The notes under the pieces are model-generated. The model did not search any database and was not told the origin of the DNA. It saw nothing but the letters and a program-made list of their open reading frames with translations. 64,000 nucleotides of DNA from Pneumocystis sp. 'macacae' (lineage: Eukaryota; Ascomycota; Pneumocystomycetes; Pneumocystales; Pneumocystaceae), in assembly GCA_018127085.1 (NCBI GenBank), contig CM030726.1:372001-436000 (forward strand), written 5' to 3'. The position numbers were made by a program, and so were the translations under genes. Below are positions 47,582-60,483 of this stretch, one piece after another; the stretch's first letter is position 1; the number at the start of each line of letters is the position of its first letter.

Positions 47582-50500
47582 TTAAATATTTTCAAATAAA
47601 AAAATTGGATGACCTGGTATAGCATTATCTATGTTGTCGGGGACTGTATTTATTTTATTATTGCTTATGACTGGTTCTATTGATACGAATTTTCCATCAT
47701 CGTTGCGTATTATTTTAAAAATTTCAAGTATAGTTATTTCAAGACTTTGTTTTAAAAAAGATAAACTATTGGATAGTACATTTAATTCATTGAATGGTAA
47801 TTTTCTTTGAAATGCTTCTTCTACAGTTACTTCTTTTGATCTATTTAATATCAACGATTTTATTTGCTGCATAAATGGTATAGATTTTTTCATTTCTTTC
47901 ATTTCTAATGCTTTAGACAACAAAACTTGCTCGTTAAATGAATTTGTTTCCTATATATATTAGGAAAAAAAGGAATTGTACTAAAACAAAAATACTTTAT
48001 TATAATATTCTTGAAGAAGATTGATATATTTTTGCTGCCACTCTGGAAATTTGGTAGCAACAAGAATTGTTATTTTTTTCGGTTTTTTAGGATCAAATAA
48101 TATATTTCTACCTTTTTTTTGTCTTTTAAATTGTTGACCTTCTTCTTCTCTAATTATTCGAACAATACATCGAAGGTATGTTAAGCTAGAAGAGATAGAA
48201 ATATCAATGGGTTTTGAAATTACTGGGAACTGGACTTGATGAATACACGATTCCTTTAAAATAATTAGAAAAAAAAAATATTGGATAATTCAGTTTTACA
48301 TTCTTTAAAATATCTGACCATATAAATTCACTAAAATGAGGAACAAATGGCAAAATCAATAGGGTTTGGGTTTCAATCCATCTCTTTATTAGGTTTTTAT
48401 GCATCCCATGATTATGAGAAACTTCACGATACCAATCCCTGGCAGCTTGAAAATCATAGAAGCCAACTTTTAGAGCTAATTTATATGATGTACTTTTAAA
48501 ATTAATAAGTAATATAAAAGAAATGATTTTGTTACTTAACATAATGATCATATGTTACTTGAATTAATTCGTTCATTTCATTTTCAAATGTATTATCGTG
48601 AAAATTCATTTCTCCTGTTCTATAATTATCTAATTTTTTGATTTGTTCCTTATATTTAGTAAGATTTTTATTGAATAAGTAATAATTATTACCTCACACC
48701 ATATACCTAATGTATGCAGACGTAATATTGCTGAGTTAGCTGTTGTTTCTTCAAAATTTGCATCATCAAGACTATCTCCTGCGTCCGCCATGGCTAACCT
48801 AGTGGCATCTGCACCAAATTTTTTTACTGCTTCTTTTAATGTTAGAAAATTTCCTTTTGATTTAGACATTTTTTCTCCATTTAACAGTAAATGACCATTT
48901 CCTCTTACTGCTTTTGGCCACAGTTCTTCTCGAAATATTGCTGTATGAATATATATCCAAAAAGTCAAATGATTAGGAATTAAATCTTTTCCCGAAACTC
49001 TAAGATCTAAAGGATAAAAATATTCAAATTCTCGTTTTAATTTATCAAGTGTAGAAATTGGTATTTTTGTGTTTGGTTTGGGACCGCAACAAAAAATATA
49101 ATCCCATACATCATCAGTCATGTCTTCTGCTTCTATATTAGCTTGACCTTTTTTTACTCCCATAATATCTTCATGAAGAAAATGAGCAATAGTATAGTAA
49201 GACATATAAATAGTGGAATCTGTTAGACTTTCTACAAGATACTGAGGATCCCATGGAAGGTGTGATCCTAATCCATAAGATCTTGAACATGCCCATTGAT
49301 TTAGCCATTCGAGAGTCCCTTCAAATCCATGTTTAGTTTCATCGCCATATGTGTTCATTTTATATAGACATTTTTTTGCCTGGTGTTTCCAATTTTCTTC
49401 TCCATAATCTATATACCATTGATCACATAAAGCTACAACGCATTCATCCCCAGTTCTACTTATAACAAGTCCTTCGGGCTCACTATATATAAATGCGACT
49501 TTTTTAGCAATTAAATCAGAGCGAATTTTTGGTTTAGCTTTTTCAATTTTTTCTCCTTCATAATTTCCTACAAGCATTGTTCCGTGATAATAGCTTTGTT
49601 TGTATATTAATTCTTTTGCTTCTGCTAGTTGTTTGTAATCTTTTGGGCTTTGAATCTTCATTCTTTTATATAATTCAGGAGCTGCTAGATTGCCATATAC
49701 TGGAGTATAAATTATAGGTAGTGGTTTAAAAGATATCCATTCTTCTTTGATTTTATAATAAGTTGCTTTTTTTGTTAAATCTAGGATTGTTGCATAATCA
49801 TCAGGAGAATCAGAAGGGACAGATATAACAATACCTGTTCCTTTTCCTACAAGTATGCTTTCCATGGGCAAAACATATACTTCTTTATATATGCTTAAAG
49901 GTGCTCTAACTTTTGTACCAATCATTGAAGAACCTATCAAATTTACTATTTTATTAACAACACCTTTTCCCGGTGATAGTTTTTGGAATGCCATATTTTT
50001 TGCAGCTCTTGAAGTGCAAATAAAGTATTCATTAGGAACGTTTGATTCAAATATTCCATAAGAAATATCAGGTTTAACAAAACAGCATGTTTGTCCATAT
50101 AATGTTTCTGGCCTTAATGTTGCAGCAACCATATATACATCTTTTTCGAGAAGATTAGAGTTAATAATGATCGATTTTATGTTTTCAGACCATGAAATAA
50201 CTTTTAACTTTATGCATGTATACTCTTGAGGATTAATACCTTCTCCTTGCTGTCTATCATGATCCATACAAGGTTGATTGTTCTTTGCACAAAAAATAGT
50301 ATATCGTTCACCAAATTTTATTTTTTGTAATTCTTTTAAACGATTCATTTGCCAGCGTATAAAACTATCATAGTATGGGTTTGCATCAGTAGTAATAAAA
50401 GATCGTCTCCAATCAATACGAGCACCAAAACTTGCTGCATCCTCTTTACATATATCCGGAAAATATGTTAACCAGTATTTAGCATCTGCAAATTTATGTA

Positions 50501-51168
50501 TTTCTTTATTAGGTATACCTAAAAGCTGCATAATTTGAAATTGATAGTATTGATTTTGTCCTTTTATTGCTATTTTTTCTTTTTTGCATGAAATTTAGTT
50601 ATGTCACTTTTATTGGGTGAAGACTGTGTAAAGGTATTTTTTGTCTTTGTATATCCTGAAAAATCATTTCCAAATAGTTCTATTTCTTGCTTAATTTTAT
50701 CAGCACATGCCTAGATCCATTAGAAACGTAATAATCTTAAATTCCATGTAATGCTTTTATAGGTATTCCTGTACAATGCATTCCTAAAGGAAAAAGACAT
50801 CGTTTTCCTCTCATACGCTCAAAACCAATAGCAAAATCAACTTTTGTCATGGTAAAAGCATGCCCTAAGTGTAATGATCCGTTCATATATGGATAAGCCC
50901 TATATTTTTTAAAAAAAAAATAATTAAGGTTTTTCTTTACATGGTCCCAAAAAATTTAGGATATTTTTCATGCAAAATATTTATGTTATTTGTCGGTTCA
51001 TCTTCAAGAGAAGGCGCATCTACTTGGAAAATACATTTCTCCTTCCATTTATTTTGAAAGCGTTTTTCATTAGTAATTAAAAAATCTCGTTTAAATGTCT
51101 AAATATGATAATTTTTAAAAATATTCAAAATGTTATATTCTTACATTTTGAAATTCAAGTACTGACAT
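47582..51168 (-). CDS. CDC60: Cytosolic leucyl-tRNA synthetase
   Basis: Multi-exon gene starting [15 protein letters not shown] at 51168. Class I signature 1 (HIGH-like) is [16 protein letters not shown], split by an intron after GTM. Next come [10 protein letters not shown] and an editing domain with [14 protein letters not shown] and [15 protein letters not shown]. Signature 2 is EKMSKSKGN, followed by [20 protein letters not shown]. The anticodon-binding part contains [14 protein letters not shown] and [18 protein letters not shown]. The C terminus includes [16 protein letters not shown] and [16 protein letters not shown]. This is the eukaryotic/archaeal type (editing domain location and C-terminal extension), so cytosolic. 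It attaches Leu to tRNA and edits mischarged tRNA. Its 3' end is 175 bp from the convergent AMA1 gene. Confidence 0.97.
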
Positions 51169-51865
51169 TGTATATAAACGATTGATTATTTTTTAATATT
51201 ACTTTAATTTTCTATGGTTTTATAGTTAAATGTTTTATGAAATTGTTAGAATTTATTTTTTACGTTAATTTTTTTTTTCGAACTTTTTTAATATTCAAAA
51301 TATTTTTTTACATATTATATTTTAGAGTTTTAGTTCAAATAATATAATAATGAAACTGACTGAATGCAAGTGACTAATTTATTATTCTTTATTTCAAAAA
51401 AATATTTATATAATTTCTCGTTTTCAAAGGTTTAAGATTTTACTGTAGTTTTTCTGTTTTATCGGACTTATGTTTTTTTAATCGATTTTAATACATGTTA
51501 TAATCATTTATACAAAGAAATTCTGATTTATATATATTTTAGCTTTAATTTTAAGATTTTTATTCTTTTCTTTTTTCAACAAAATATATATGTTTGAGAA
51601 ATGTATTTTAAAGGTTCAATTCTGTCATTGAATGCTATATTTTATTTTATTACTTTCCATAATTATATTCGTTTTTAAGGATTATTACTTATTATGAATT
51701 TCTAATGTATTTACATATAAGAACGTTAGAATTCATGATTATAATATTTTATGGTATGAATTTGATTATAATAATAGTATAATATTAAGTTTTTAAGATT
51801 TTTTAATGATTAATAAAAAATATGAGGTAGCTATCTGTATTTGACTTATATATATATAATATATC
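51169..51865. other. AT-rich gene-free stretch upstream of CDC60
   Basis: About 700 bp with no coding signal. It carries the CDC60 promoter and any promoter for the snoRNA at 51866. Confidence 0.45.
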
Positions 51866-51952
51866 TATAATGATGAGATTTTATACAGACCTGTTCTGTA
51901 TGCTCTTTAAGAGTATTGAAGAAATATTATATTGCATAATTTATCTGATTAT
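51866..51952 (+). ncRNA. Box C/D snoRNA candidate D, snR56/U25-like
   Basis: Box C ATGATGA (51870-51876), D' CTGT (51896-51899) and D CTGA (51945-51948). The flanks TATA/TATA can close a terminal stem. The guide ACAGACCUGUU (51885-51895), directly before D', is an 11-nt perfect antisense to AACAGGUCUGU of the conserved 3' domain of 18S rRNA, extended by a G-U pair. The five-base rule selects the first G of GG, the site I recall as Gm1428 in yeast (snR56) and Gm1490 in human (U25/SNORD25). Target and rule agree exactly, which makes this the best supported of the four candidates. It overlaps the start of a meaningless 65-codon frame. Confidence 0.78.
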
Positions 51953-52723
51953 AATATATTTGGTTTGCATTTTTATAAATGTTTTATTGATGGAAATAGG
52001 GATATATCAATAATTAGAATATTAGAATTTGTTAATATTCTTTTTTATATTTTAAATGGTGATAATGATATATATGTCTATATATTATTGTTAATAAAAA
52101 AAATAGACCACTTTGATCATTTATATTAAAAATAGTAAAAATCTATTTTTTTAGTATTATACTTTTGTATTATATATTTTACTATATTATTTTAATTTTA
52201 GTCAAATTTATGGATTAAGAGTTAGATATTATGATTTTAATTTAATATCTATTTTTTAATAAACTGAGTAAAATTGAAAGTTTAAAAAAGCTTATTGTAA
52301 TTTAAAAATAGTATACATTAATTATTTGGAATTCGAAAGAAGTATAATTAAAATAATTTATGTTGAATAATTTAAATTTTTAAATTGTAATTTAGAAAAA
52401 ATAAAAAATTGAGACTTTTTTATAAAAAACAAATTTTAATGTTAACATAATTATGTAATATAAAAAAATAATAAAAAATAATATACGACTTATATATATA
52501 ACATTAAATATTAAAATATTATTTGAAAATTTTGCAATTTCTCTATATTAAAGATTTTTAATATTTGATTTTTTATTTAAGTTTTTTAATAGTTTAAAAC
52601 TTCTTATTTTATACAATTATATTTTTCATAGCTAAATATATAATATATATAATATTATAAAAGTATAATATTTTGAATTCTAGCAAAAAGTAATATATAT
52701 TGATTTTTTTAAGATTTATAATT
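51953..52723. other. AT-rich gene-free stretch 3' of GCV2
   Basis: Near-pure A/T with short palindromic runs. No coding signal, no C/D boxes. Confidence 0.5.
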
Positions 52724-55700
52724 TTAAGTATTTAAAAAATCATTAGATGGTTCACAGCTACAAAAAAAGTTTAGATCGCCCCAAGTATCGTTTATTCTTG
52801 CAGTTGATGGCCAAAATTTTCGTTTTCTGAGGTATTCTAAAGGATACGCTGCTTTCTCTTTACTATAAGGTCTATTCCATTCTTCCGAAATAAAATCATC
52901 TAATGGATGTGGAGCATTAAAAAGTAAATTATTATCTTTAGGTTGTTTTCCTTCTTCTATTTCTTTAATTTCTTGCCTTATAGAAATTAATGCATCACAA
53001 AATCTATCCATTTCTGCTATGCTTTCAGATTCTGTAGGCTCTACCATTAAAGTATTTGGTACTGGCTATTGAAAATTAGTAATAAAAAAAATATTTTTTT
53101 GAATACCCATGACATTGTAGGCGCATGGAATGAATAGTCTTGTAAACGTTTAGCAATATCTATAGCCTCAATTCCTGATGTCTTTTTAAAATCACGAACA
53201 TCTAAAATAAATTCATGAGCACACATTCCTTCTGAATTAGTATATAATATTTTATAATGCTTTGATAGTTTAGAAGCCATATAATTTGCATTTAAAAGAG
53301 CAATTTTCGATGCATGAATAAGACCTTTTCCTCCTAAAAGTTAAGTAAATATATTTGCACGTGGAATTAATACCTAGCATTTTGATATAAGCCCATGAAA
53401 TAGGCAAAATACTAGCAGAACCCCAGGGAGCTGAAGCAACAGGAGGGATAGCTTTTTTTCCTCCTGTTTTAACTACTGGATGGCCAGGAATGTAAGGTGA
53501 TAAATGATTCTTCATTGCACATACACCAACACCGGGCCCTCCTCCACCATGAGGTATGCAAAATCTACAATGGTTAATTAAGTCCGACTTTAATTCTAAA
53601 ATATCACGTTTTGTGTAAATTTAAGTGACAAATATCTGCACCAATTTTTGCAGGACTGCATAATCCAATTTGTGCATTCATGTTTGCCCCATCGAAATAC
53701 ACTTGCCCACCAAAATCATGAACAATTTTTAATGCCTCAACAATATGAGGCTCGAAAACACCATGTGTACTGGGATATGTAACCATGAAAGCTGCTAGAT
53801 TATTTTTGTGTAAATCTGCTTTCATTTTAAGATCATCTAATTGAATATTTCCATTTGAGTCACATTTTATAGGAACGACTTTCATCCCAGCCATAGCAGC
53901 AGAAGCAGGGTTTGTACCATGTGCAGATACTGGAATAAGACATATATTACGATGACCTTGTTTATTTTCTCTGTGATATTTAGATATAATTTGAAGCCCT
54001 GTATATTCCCCACTGGCTCCTGAGTTTGGCTGAAATGTACATGCATCGAATCCTGTAATTAATAATAAATCATTTTCTAAATCTTTAATAAGCATATGAT
54101 AGCCTTTGGCTTGATCACTTGGTACAAATGGATGAAGAGAATTGAATTCAGGCCATGTAACACTTAACATTTCAGTAGTTGCATTTAATTTCATAGTACA
54201 ACTTCCAAGAGGTATCATAGAGTATACTAAAGATATATCTTTAGATTGGAGATAATGTATGTATCGAAGTATTTCTGTCTCAGTATGATATGAATTAAAT
54301 ACTTTCTGTTGTAAAAATGCTGTTTTTCGTTGAAATTTTTCTGGAAATGTGGCAGGAGAGTTTAATGATATGTTTAATTTTTCTGATATAGAGATAGGTG
54401 TTTCTATGTTATTAGATTTAGAAAAAAATTCAAAAAGACATTTCATGTCGTCTTCTGTTACAGTTTCATCTAATGTTATTCCAATGGTCTCTTTATCAAT
54501 AGGGCGCAAATTATAGCCTTTTGACAATGCTTTTTTTAAAAGTTGATCAGCATTGCGATTTTTTAGTTTAATAGTTATGGTATCAAAATATATATCACTA
54601 TATAAAGAATGCCCTTGCTGAATAACAAATTCTCCAAGTATTTTTGTTAAACTTAAAATTTTTTCTGCTATATTTCTAAGTCCTATAGGGCCATGATATA
54701 CTGCATATAGTGACGCCTAAGAAAAAATAAATATATATAATATTCAAATAAGAATAATACCATGTTTGCAAGTAATACTTGTGATGTACAGATGTTACTA
54801 GTAGCTTTTTCCCGTCGAATATGTTGTTCACGTGTTTGTAAAGCAAGACGATATGCAAGTTTTCCATTGCGATCTTTGGTAATCCCAACTATTCGCCCTG
54901 GAATTTTACGTTTATATACATCTTTGCATGCAATAAACGCTGCATGCGGTCCACCAAATCCCATAGGTATTCCGAATCTTTGAGAAGACCCAATAATAAT
55001 ATCTGCACCCCATTGACTTGGAGATTGTAATAATGTTAATGCAAGTAAATCTGTAGCACATATAATTTGCGCATTAAGAGAATGAATGTATTGAGAAAAA
55101 GAAGTATAGTCACGGATTCCCCCAAAAGTATCCGGATATTGTAATAAGATACCAAAAATGTCATTTTTTAACGGTTCTATATTGTCCTTTGTAGGTTCAC
55201 CTACAACAATGTTAATACCAAAACCAGAAGAACGCAATTCAAGAACTGCTATGGTCTGTGGGTGTGCATTAATGTCTACGTAAAAGGTTTTTCGTTTTTG
55301 ATTTAGAATAGAAAATGCCATTACCATAGCTTCTCCTGCTGCTGTACTTTCATCAAGTAAAGAAGCATTGGATATTGGAAGTTCTGTAAGATCTGAAATC
55401 ATAGTTTGATAGTTAATTAAACATTCTAGTCGACCTTGTGATATTTCTGGTTGATAAGGAGTATAACTGGTATACCATGCAGGATTTTCAAGAATATTGC
55501 GCTGAATAACAGTTGGAATATTTGTTCCAACATACCCCATTCCAATTAAACTTTTGATAAGAGAATTTTTTGATGCATATTTGTGTAAACGAAAAAGTAA
55601 TTCACTTTCGCTTAGTCCTTTATCTAAAGTGTTTTCTATTTTTTTATCAGTTATTAAAACATTGTTAGGTATTGTTTTTTTGATAAATGTATCAATATCG

Positions 55701-55861
55701 TTTAATCCTAATTGTTTAAGGAGATGTTTTTCTTCTTTGGGCCCGTTAACACCTAAATGACGTTTCTCCAAAGAGTCTAATGCTTTATATATATTATTAT
55801 GTGTCCAGCATTTACTAATTCTTATATATAATTTCCTGTATAATAATTTATTAAATTTCAT
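52724..55861 (-). CDS. GCV2: Glycine decarboxylase P protein (glycine cleavage system, mitochondrial)
   Basis: Multi-exon gene, start 55861, with an N terminus ([19 protein letters not shown]) rich in basic residues and lacking acidic ones, as in matrix-targeting signals. Landmarks: [101 protein letters not shown] and [12 protein letters not shown]. The PLP-binding Lys is in [18 protein letters not shown]; a 43-nt-class intron falls inside the codon after that Lys (about 53576-53618). It decarboxylates glycine with PLP and passes the aminomethyl group to lipoyl H protein. Last residues are in EPSNDFLNT. Length, about 985 residues, is normal. Confidence 0.97.
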
Positions 55862-56397
55862 TTATATATTTGTTATTTAATGATCTGTATTTTTTGTAAG
55901 ATTAATGTTGAATTTTTTTATTAAAATATTATATCATAGTTCAAAATATTTAAAATTTTTAATGTGTTTAAAAAATGATGCAATTTTGGAGTGTTTAATA
56001 AAATTAATTATAAAAAAATTATTAGAAATTTTTATTTAATAACAAAAAAGTTTGTGAAAAAATATTGCGTTTTTAGTATTAATTAGGAAAAAATGTGCTT
56101 AATTCTAAACTTCATGAATAAGAATAATTATATTTTTATATTTTTTATATTTTTTAATGATTTATATTAGTTTTATAATAGTTTTATATAATAATATATT
56201 AATTTCATAATATTTTGATATCTTTATATATTGATATAAAAATAGATAAAAATTAATAAAAATTAGTCTTTATTTTATTAGGAATAAATAAATTATAAAA
56301 TTAATGTATCATATTTTTGCATTAGGTTTTATAATTTTATTGAAATCCAATGATAAATTGCCAAATAGTGATATATATGTTGATTATATAACAAATC
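55862..56397. other. AT-rich gene-free stretch between CTF8 and GCV2
   Basis: About 540 bp between the 3' end of CTF8 and the GCV2 start. No coding signal. An ATGATGC near 55996 resembles a C box but has no partner D box. Confidence 0.45.
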
Positions 56398-56873
56398 TTA
56401 TGTAACAGGTTCTGGTCGAAGGTTAAATATTATTTTCTTACGAATTATCTCTAAAACATTAAAGATTTCATCTTGATTCGATTCTTTATCATTAGATTCT
56501 ATATTTTCTTTGTTTTGACGGCGCAAGATTGCAAAAGGCTGTATAAGAGTTTCAATTTTTCCTTCAAGGCGATGATATCCAATTGTTAAATAAACCCGTT
56601 CTTTCTAGTCTCTTATATTAATAATGTATAGAACAATATTTACCAGTAAAATTTTACACTTGAATCATACCACATTTTACCAATGTATCTATTTGCATCA
56701 TTATTATTACTATCATGTTCAATAGTTCCTTGTAATTCTAGTAGGATTAATTCATGGTTCCCAAGAATGCTTATAATCATAGGTACATAGTTTTTAACTG
56801 ATACTGTCTTTATGTTTTTATTTTGTTTTAATGGTGTAATTAATATTATTGGATATAACTTTTTTTTGTTCAT
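56398..56873 (-). CDS. CTF8: Chromosome transmission fidelity protein Ctf8
   Basis: Two exons (56873-56658, 56604-56398) give 140 residues, matching the small Ctf8 family. Key stretches: ILGNHELILLELQGTIEHDS, IGKMWYDSS|KERVYLTIGY and HRLEGKIETLIQPFAIL. The LELQG and LTIGYHRLEGKI motifs are diagnostic. Ctf8 binds Dcc1 and Ctf18 in the alternative RFC clamp loader that places PCNA during replication and supports sister chromatid cohesion. The donor GTAAAA at 56657 is upstream of another GT (56642); only the former keeps frame with the HRLEGKI exon. Confidence 0.88.
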
Positions 56874-57095
56874 TTTGATTTATAAAAGTAATTAACTTAT
56901 AAGAGCTGAATTAAGAATAAGAGTTTTAATGTGTTTTTCTATTTCTATTATATTTATAAAGGTTAAGACAATGATATGAATTTATTTTTTAAATTATTTG
57001 GATTTTGTTTTCGATTATATTTGAATTTTTAATTTTTCTAGTTTATTTTGAAAAATAATGATTTTATAGGATTTGATTTATGAGACTCTTTGGAT

Positions 57096-57721
57096 ATGAA
57101 GAATTTTATTAAACGGCCTTTTGTTAATCAGTCTGAGTTTCGGATATTTTTTTTTCATATGGAATATAGATTTATATATACTACTGCTTTTGCTCAAATT
57201 CCAAATTTAATGAAATTGAAATATTTAAGGAATGTTGCAGAAAGTGATACACGTCAAAGGTTTTCTATTTTAACTTTTATTGATAGTACAAATTTTTTTT
57301 TTTCCAGAAAATATTCATCTGAACTCACAAATCGAAAATATCATCAATTAGCTGATAATACTATAGAGAAAATTTTACATGCATTAGAGCGAATGCAGGA
57401 TGAGTATCCAGAGAAAACAATAGATGTTGAGTATTCTGTATTTTTTTAATTTTTAAAAAAAATATTTATATAATTATTGATTTTTAATAGCAAGGAGTGC
57501 TTACACTTAATCTTGGACATTATGGAACGTATGTTTTAAATAAACAGTCTCCTAATAAGCAAATATGGGTTTCGTCTCCAATATCTGGTCCGAAAAGGTA
57601 TGATTGGATATTTTCAGAAAATGAAAAAGATGGGAAATGGATATATTTACGAGATAATGGTGTTCTTGAAGATCTACTTAAAACTGAATTAAAGGGAATT
57701 ATTGGGGATCTGAAACTGTAA
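57096..57721 (+). CDS. YFH1: Frataxin (mitochondrial iron-sulfur cluster assembly)
   Basis: Two exons (57096-57437, 57491-57721) give 190 residues. A long basic, aromatic N terminus is consistent with a mitochondrial presequence. Helix 1 is acidic as required ([33 protein letters not shown]). The sheet carries [38 protein letters not shown] and [14 protein letters not shown]. The [16 protein letters not shown] run is invariant in frataxins. It stimulates cysteine desulfurase in Fe-S cluster synthesis in the matrix. The start is the first in-frame ATG; a downstream Met (HMEYRF) would still leave a presequence. Confidence 0.96.
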
Positions 57722-57920
57722 ATTTCTATAAGTGGGATAGAATATATATATGGAAAAGAAATATGTTTTTATAAAAAAAAATATTTTTAAATTGATAAAA
57801 TTTAATATTTTTTTTTCTTATAATTATTGAAAAATATAATTTATAATGATTACAAATAGACCTTTTATTTGACCATCAATATATGCAAAAAAAAAATTAT
57901 ATGTAGATATACTAATATAA

Positions 57921-58970
57921 TTATATATTTTCGATATCTTTTTTATTAATTGATGCACGTTTTTTAAGTCCAACAAAATATGCTTCCCGAGATTCATTAC
58001 GAGATGCGCTTGGTTTTTCTCTTTTAACTTTCTGAAATACTTTTTCCATTTTTTCAAACAGTAATTTGTCTTCTCTGCCTGAATAAAATTTGCATATAAA
58101 ATTTCCTCCGACGCGTAATGCATCTATACAGAATAATAATGCTGAATCACAAAGGTCCTTATGTATGTTATTAAAACTAAATATTTTTTTATGTTTTACC
58201 ATGCTTGCTCCATGATCTTTAACTTCAATTCCGGAAATATTTGTTAACCTATAATAGGGGTCACTTAGGCTTCGTTTATAAAAGCCATCGATTTGTGGCA
58301 ATGGTTCTAACATATCACTTAAAATAACATCTGCTACTTCTCTGTTCAAATCTTCTGAATTATTTTGTTCTAATCGTCTTTCTAGGTCTAAATATGATAA
58401 TTCTTCTCCATTTTGAGAACTAAAAGAAATTGAACTTCGACGACCGCGGTTTGGGTCAGAAAGATATTTTATAATAGCTTTTTGAGTTGCCTTTGAAAGA
58501 AAATTTCCTTGCATCGACGATGCACCATCTGGAGGTTGTGAGGGAATAATATCTACTCCTAAAACACGGCCTTTAGAACCTACCTTTTCAACTGCAACTT
58601 GTGTCCATGATCCTGGTGAAAACCCCTTAATTAATATCAAAAGATAACTTTAATTATGTTTATATATTACTAAATCAATAACTGTATTCCCTGGTTTAAA
58701 AATTTTATATTTTTCGTTTATCTAAAAATCAAATAAGAAATTATATAAGAAATTATAAAAAGGTCAAACCTCTAGTAATTTAAATGCTGCTCTTGATTTG
58801 TATTGTAATACACGTGCTTCTCGGCTAAAGAAATCATTTTTTTGTCTTTGAATCCATCTTTTTGATGATGAGTTTGAGTTAGATTCATTAGAATTATGAA
58901 ATTTCTGTACATAAATAAAAACAGATTTTAGTTTTTTGGTTTTAGGTATTCCCAATTTCGGAATACTCAT
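57921..58970 (-). CDS. MRM2: Mitochondrial 2'-O-ribose rRNA methyltransferase Mrm2 (FtsJ/RrmJ family)
   Basis: Three exons starting MSIPKLGIPKTKKLK. SSKRWIQRQKNDFFSREARV precedes the catalytic Lys in YKSRAAFKLLE. The SAM motif is DLGFSPGSWTQVAVEKV, motif 2 GRVLGVDIIPSQPP, the catalytic Asp is in ADVILSDMLEP, the Lys in GGNFICKFYSG and the Glu in SREAYFVG. All four K-D-K-E residues are present. The SSKRW-x-RQKND lead and the mid-domain insertion fit Mrm2 rather than Trm7 or Spb1. It methylates a uridine in the A-loop of mitochondrial large-subunit rRNA. Introns near 58740 and 58650 keep frame. Confidence 0.92.
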
Positions 58971-59126
58971 TATAAAAATTTATGGATTTTTTTAATATGA
59001 ATTGTATTTCGATAAAATTCGAAAATAATTTTAATGAAAATATGAATGTTAAAAATATGAATAAAAAAAATAAATATAAAGATTGAAATTATTATGAAAA
59101 TACTGTATATATACTTATTGTTTTTC

Positions 59127-60483
59127 TTATTGTTTTTCTTTAGTGGTAAGTGGCTGAATTGTCATTTTTCCACCGTGTTTTAAAGGGCTTATGTTTTGTA
59201 AAAATTTTGCATTTGTCAATGCTTTAGGTGTCTCATCGAACAATGTTTTTCCAATTGCTCCTAATTTTCTTTTTTTGGATATAGATTTTTCTATTTTCGA
59301 TTTATCTCTTTTTAACATATTTGATTTTATTGAATTATTAGATTGTAAAGGAGAAAAAAATGAGTTTTTAACATTTATATTCGTACGATCCAAAAGCGGT
59401 GTTATAGGAAATGTAGATAATGTATGATTTGATTTTAATTCATTTTTTGTTTTTAATGGTGTATTTGATTTTATACCACAAATATATGTATCGTTTGGTT
59501 CTTGATGATTACTAGAATAACTTTTTGTTTTTTCTTGTGATTTTTTTATTTGTTTATCTATGACGTAATTGTTTGTATTTTGATTATCTTTAATTTCTGA
59601 TATTTGATATGATTTTTTCATTATTTTTGGTTTTATTGATTTTGGCTACTTATTAGTACAGTGTAATAGTATAAAACATAGCTCTTACTTTAATTTCTTT
59701 GGTAGTATGATTGTCTGAATTGTTATTATTTTTATTAATAGTTTCAAATATTTGATCCGTTTTTTTTTTGTTTTTTAAATCTGACTAAAAAAATTGAATT
59801 AAATGTTTGAACAATATTAATAATTACTTTACGCATTTTTTTTCCATACGCTGTTTTTTCCGCTAAATTATTTTGTAATAATTGTAATTTGTTTTTTTCA
59901 TTTTCCAACTCTGTCTATATAAAAAGATAAGATATTTTTGAGCATAAAATGTAAATATACTTTTAAAGAATTTATTTTTTGAACTAACATTTCATTTTGT
60001 GATGAAATCGAATCAATATCAGTTGTATTTTTCTTATTTAAATTAGGGCTGCATAAACATTGATTTAATTATACTTGAAAATTATACAATGTTTTTTGAT
60101 ACTCCAATAATTTGGATTTCAGTTCCTCATTTTCTTGTTTTGTTAGAAAAAAATGATTTTGTAAAGCTTGAATCTTTTCCTTTTTCATGTTAATTTGAAA
60201 ACATAATTCTAAAGAGTATAATACTGTTAAATTTTCAGCAAGTTCTCTATATTTTATTTCTGATTCAAATAATTCATTTTTTTCGTTGTTTAATATCATT
60301 ATTTTTAAACGGGAATGTCTGCTTTCTTCCTGCATATAAATTTTTGTTGTTATTGTTTTTAATATTTGATAATTTAGTTTTTGTTTTGCAATTAAAAGTG
60401 ACATATTCTAAATAATTGATTAGGTTAAGTATTTACGTATTTTTTCAAAAATGAGTAACCAAATCTTGTATAATATTATCCAT
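59127..60483 (-). CDS. Coiled-coil protein of unknown family (possible chromosome or spindle factor)
   Basis: Spliced minus-strand gene. A likely first exon (MDNIIQDL at 60483) and the exon from 60404 (MSLLIAKQKLNYQIL) lead into long heptad-rich helices (KYRELAENLTVLYSLE, KKEKIQALQNHFF, TKQENEELKSKLLEYQ, TELENEKNKLQLLQNNLAE). The C-terminal half is basic and disordered with Ser/Thr-Pro sites: SNTPLKTK, FPITPLLDRTN, SFFSPLQ, FDETPKAL and FLQNISPLKHGGKM. The layout of coiled coil plus CDK-type SP/TP sites is common in spindle-pole, kinetochore and cohesion proteins, but I recognise no family, so no function is assigned. Introns near 59640-59690, 59785-59830, 59915-59960 and 60055-60075. Confidence 0.7.

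Noticed and set aside
51932..52129. 65-codon plus-strand frame
   Set aside because: Low-complexity translation that begins inside the snR56-like RNA; no splice-compatible neighbours.
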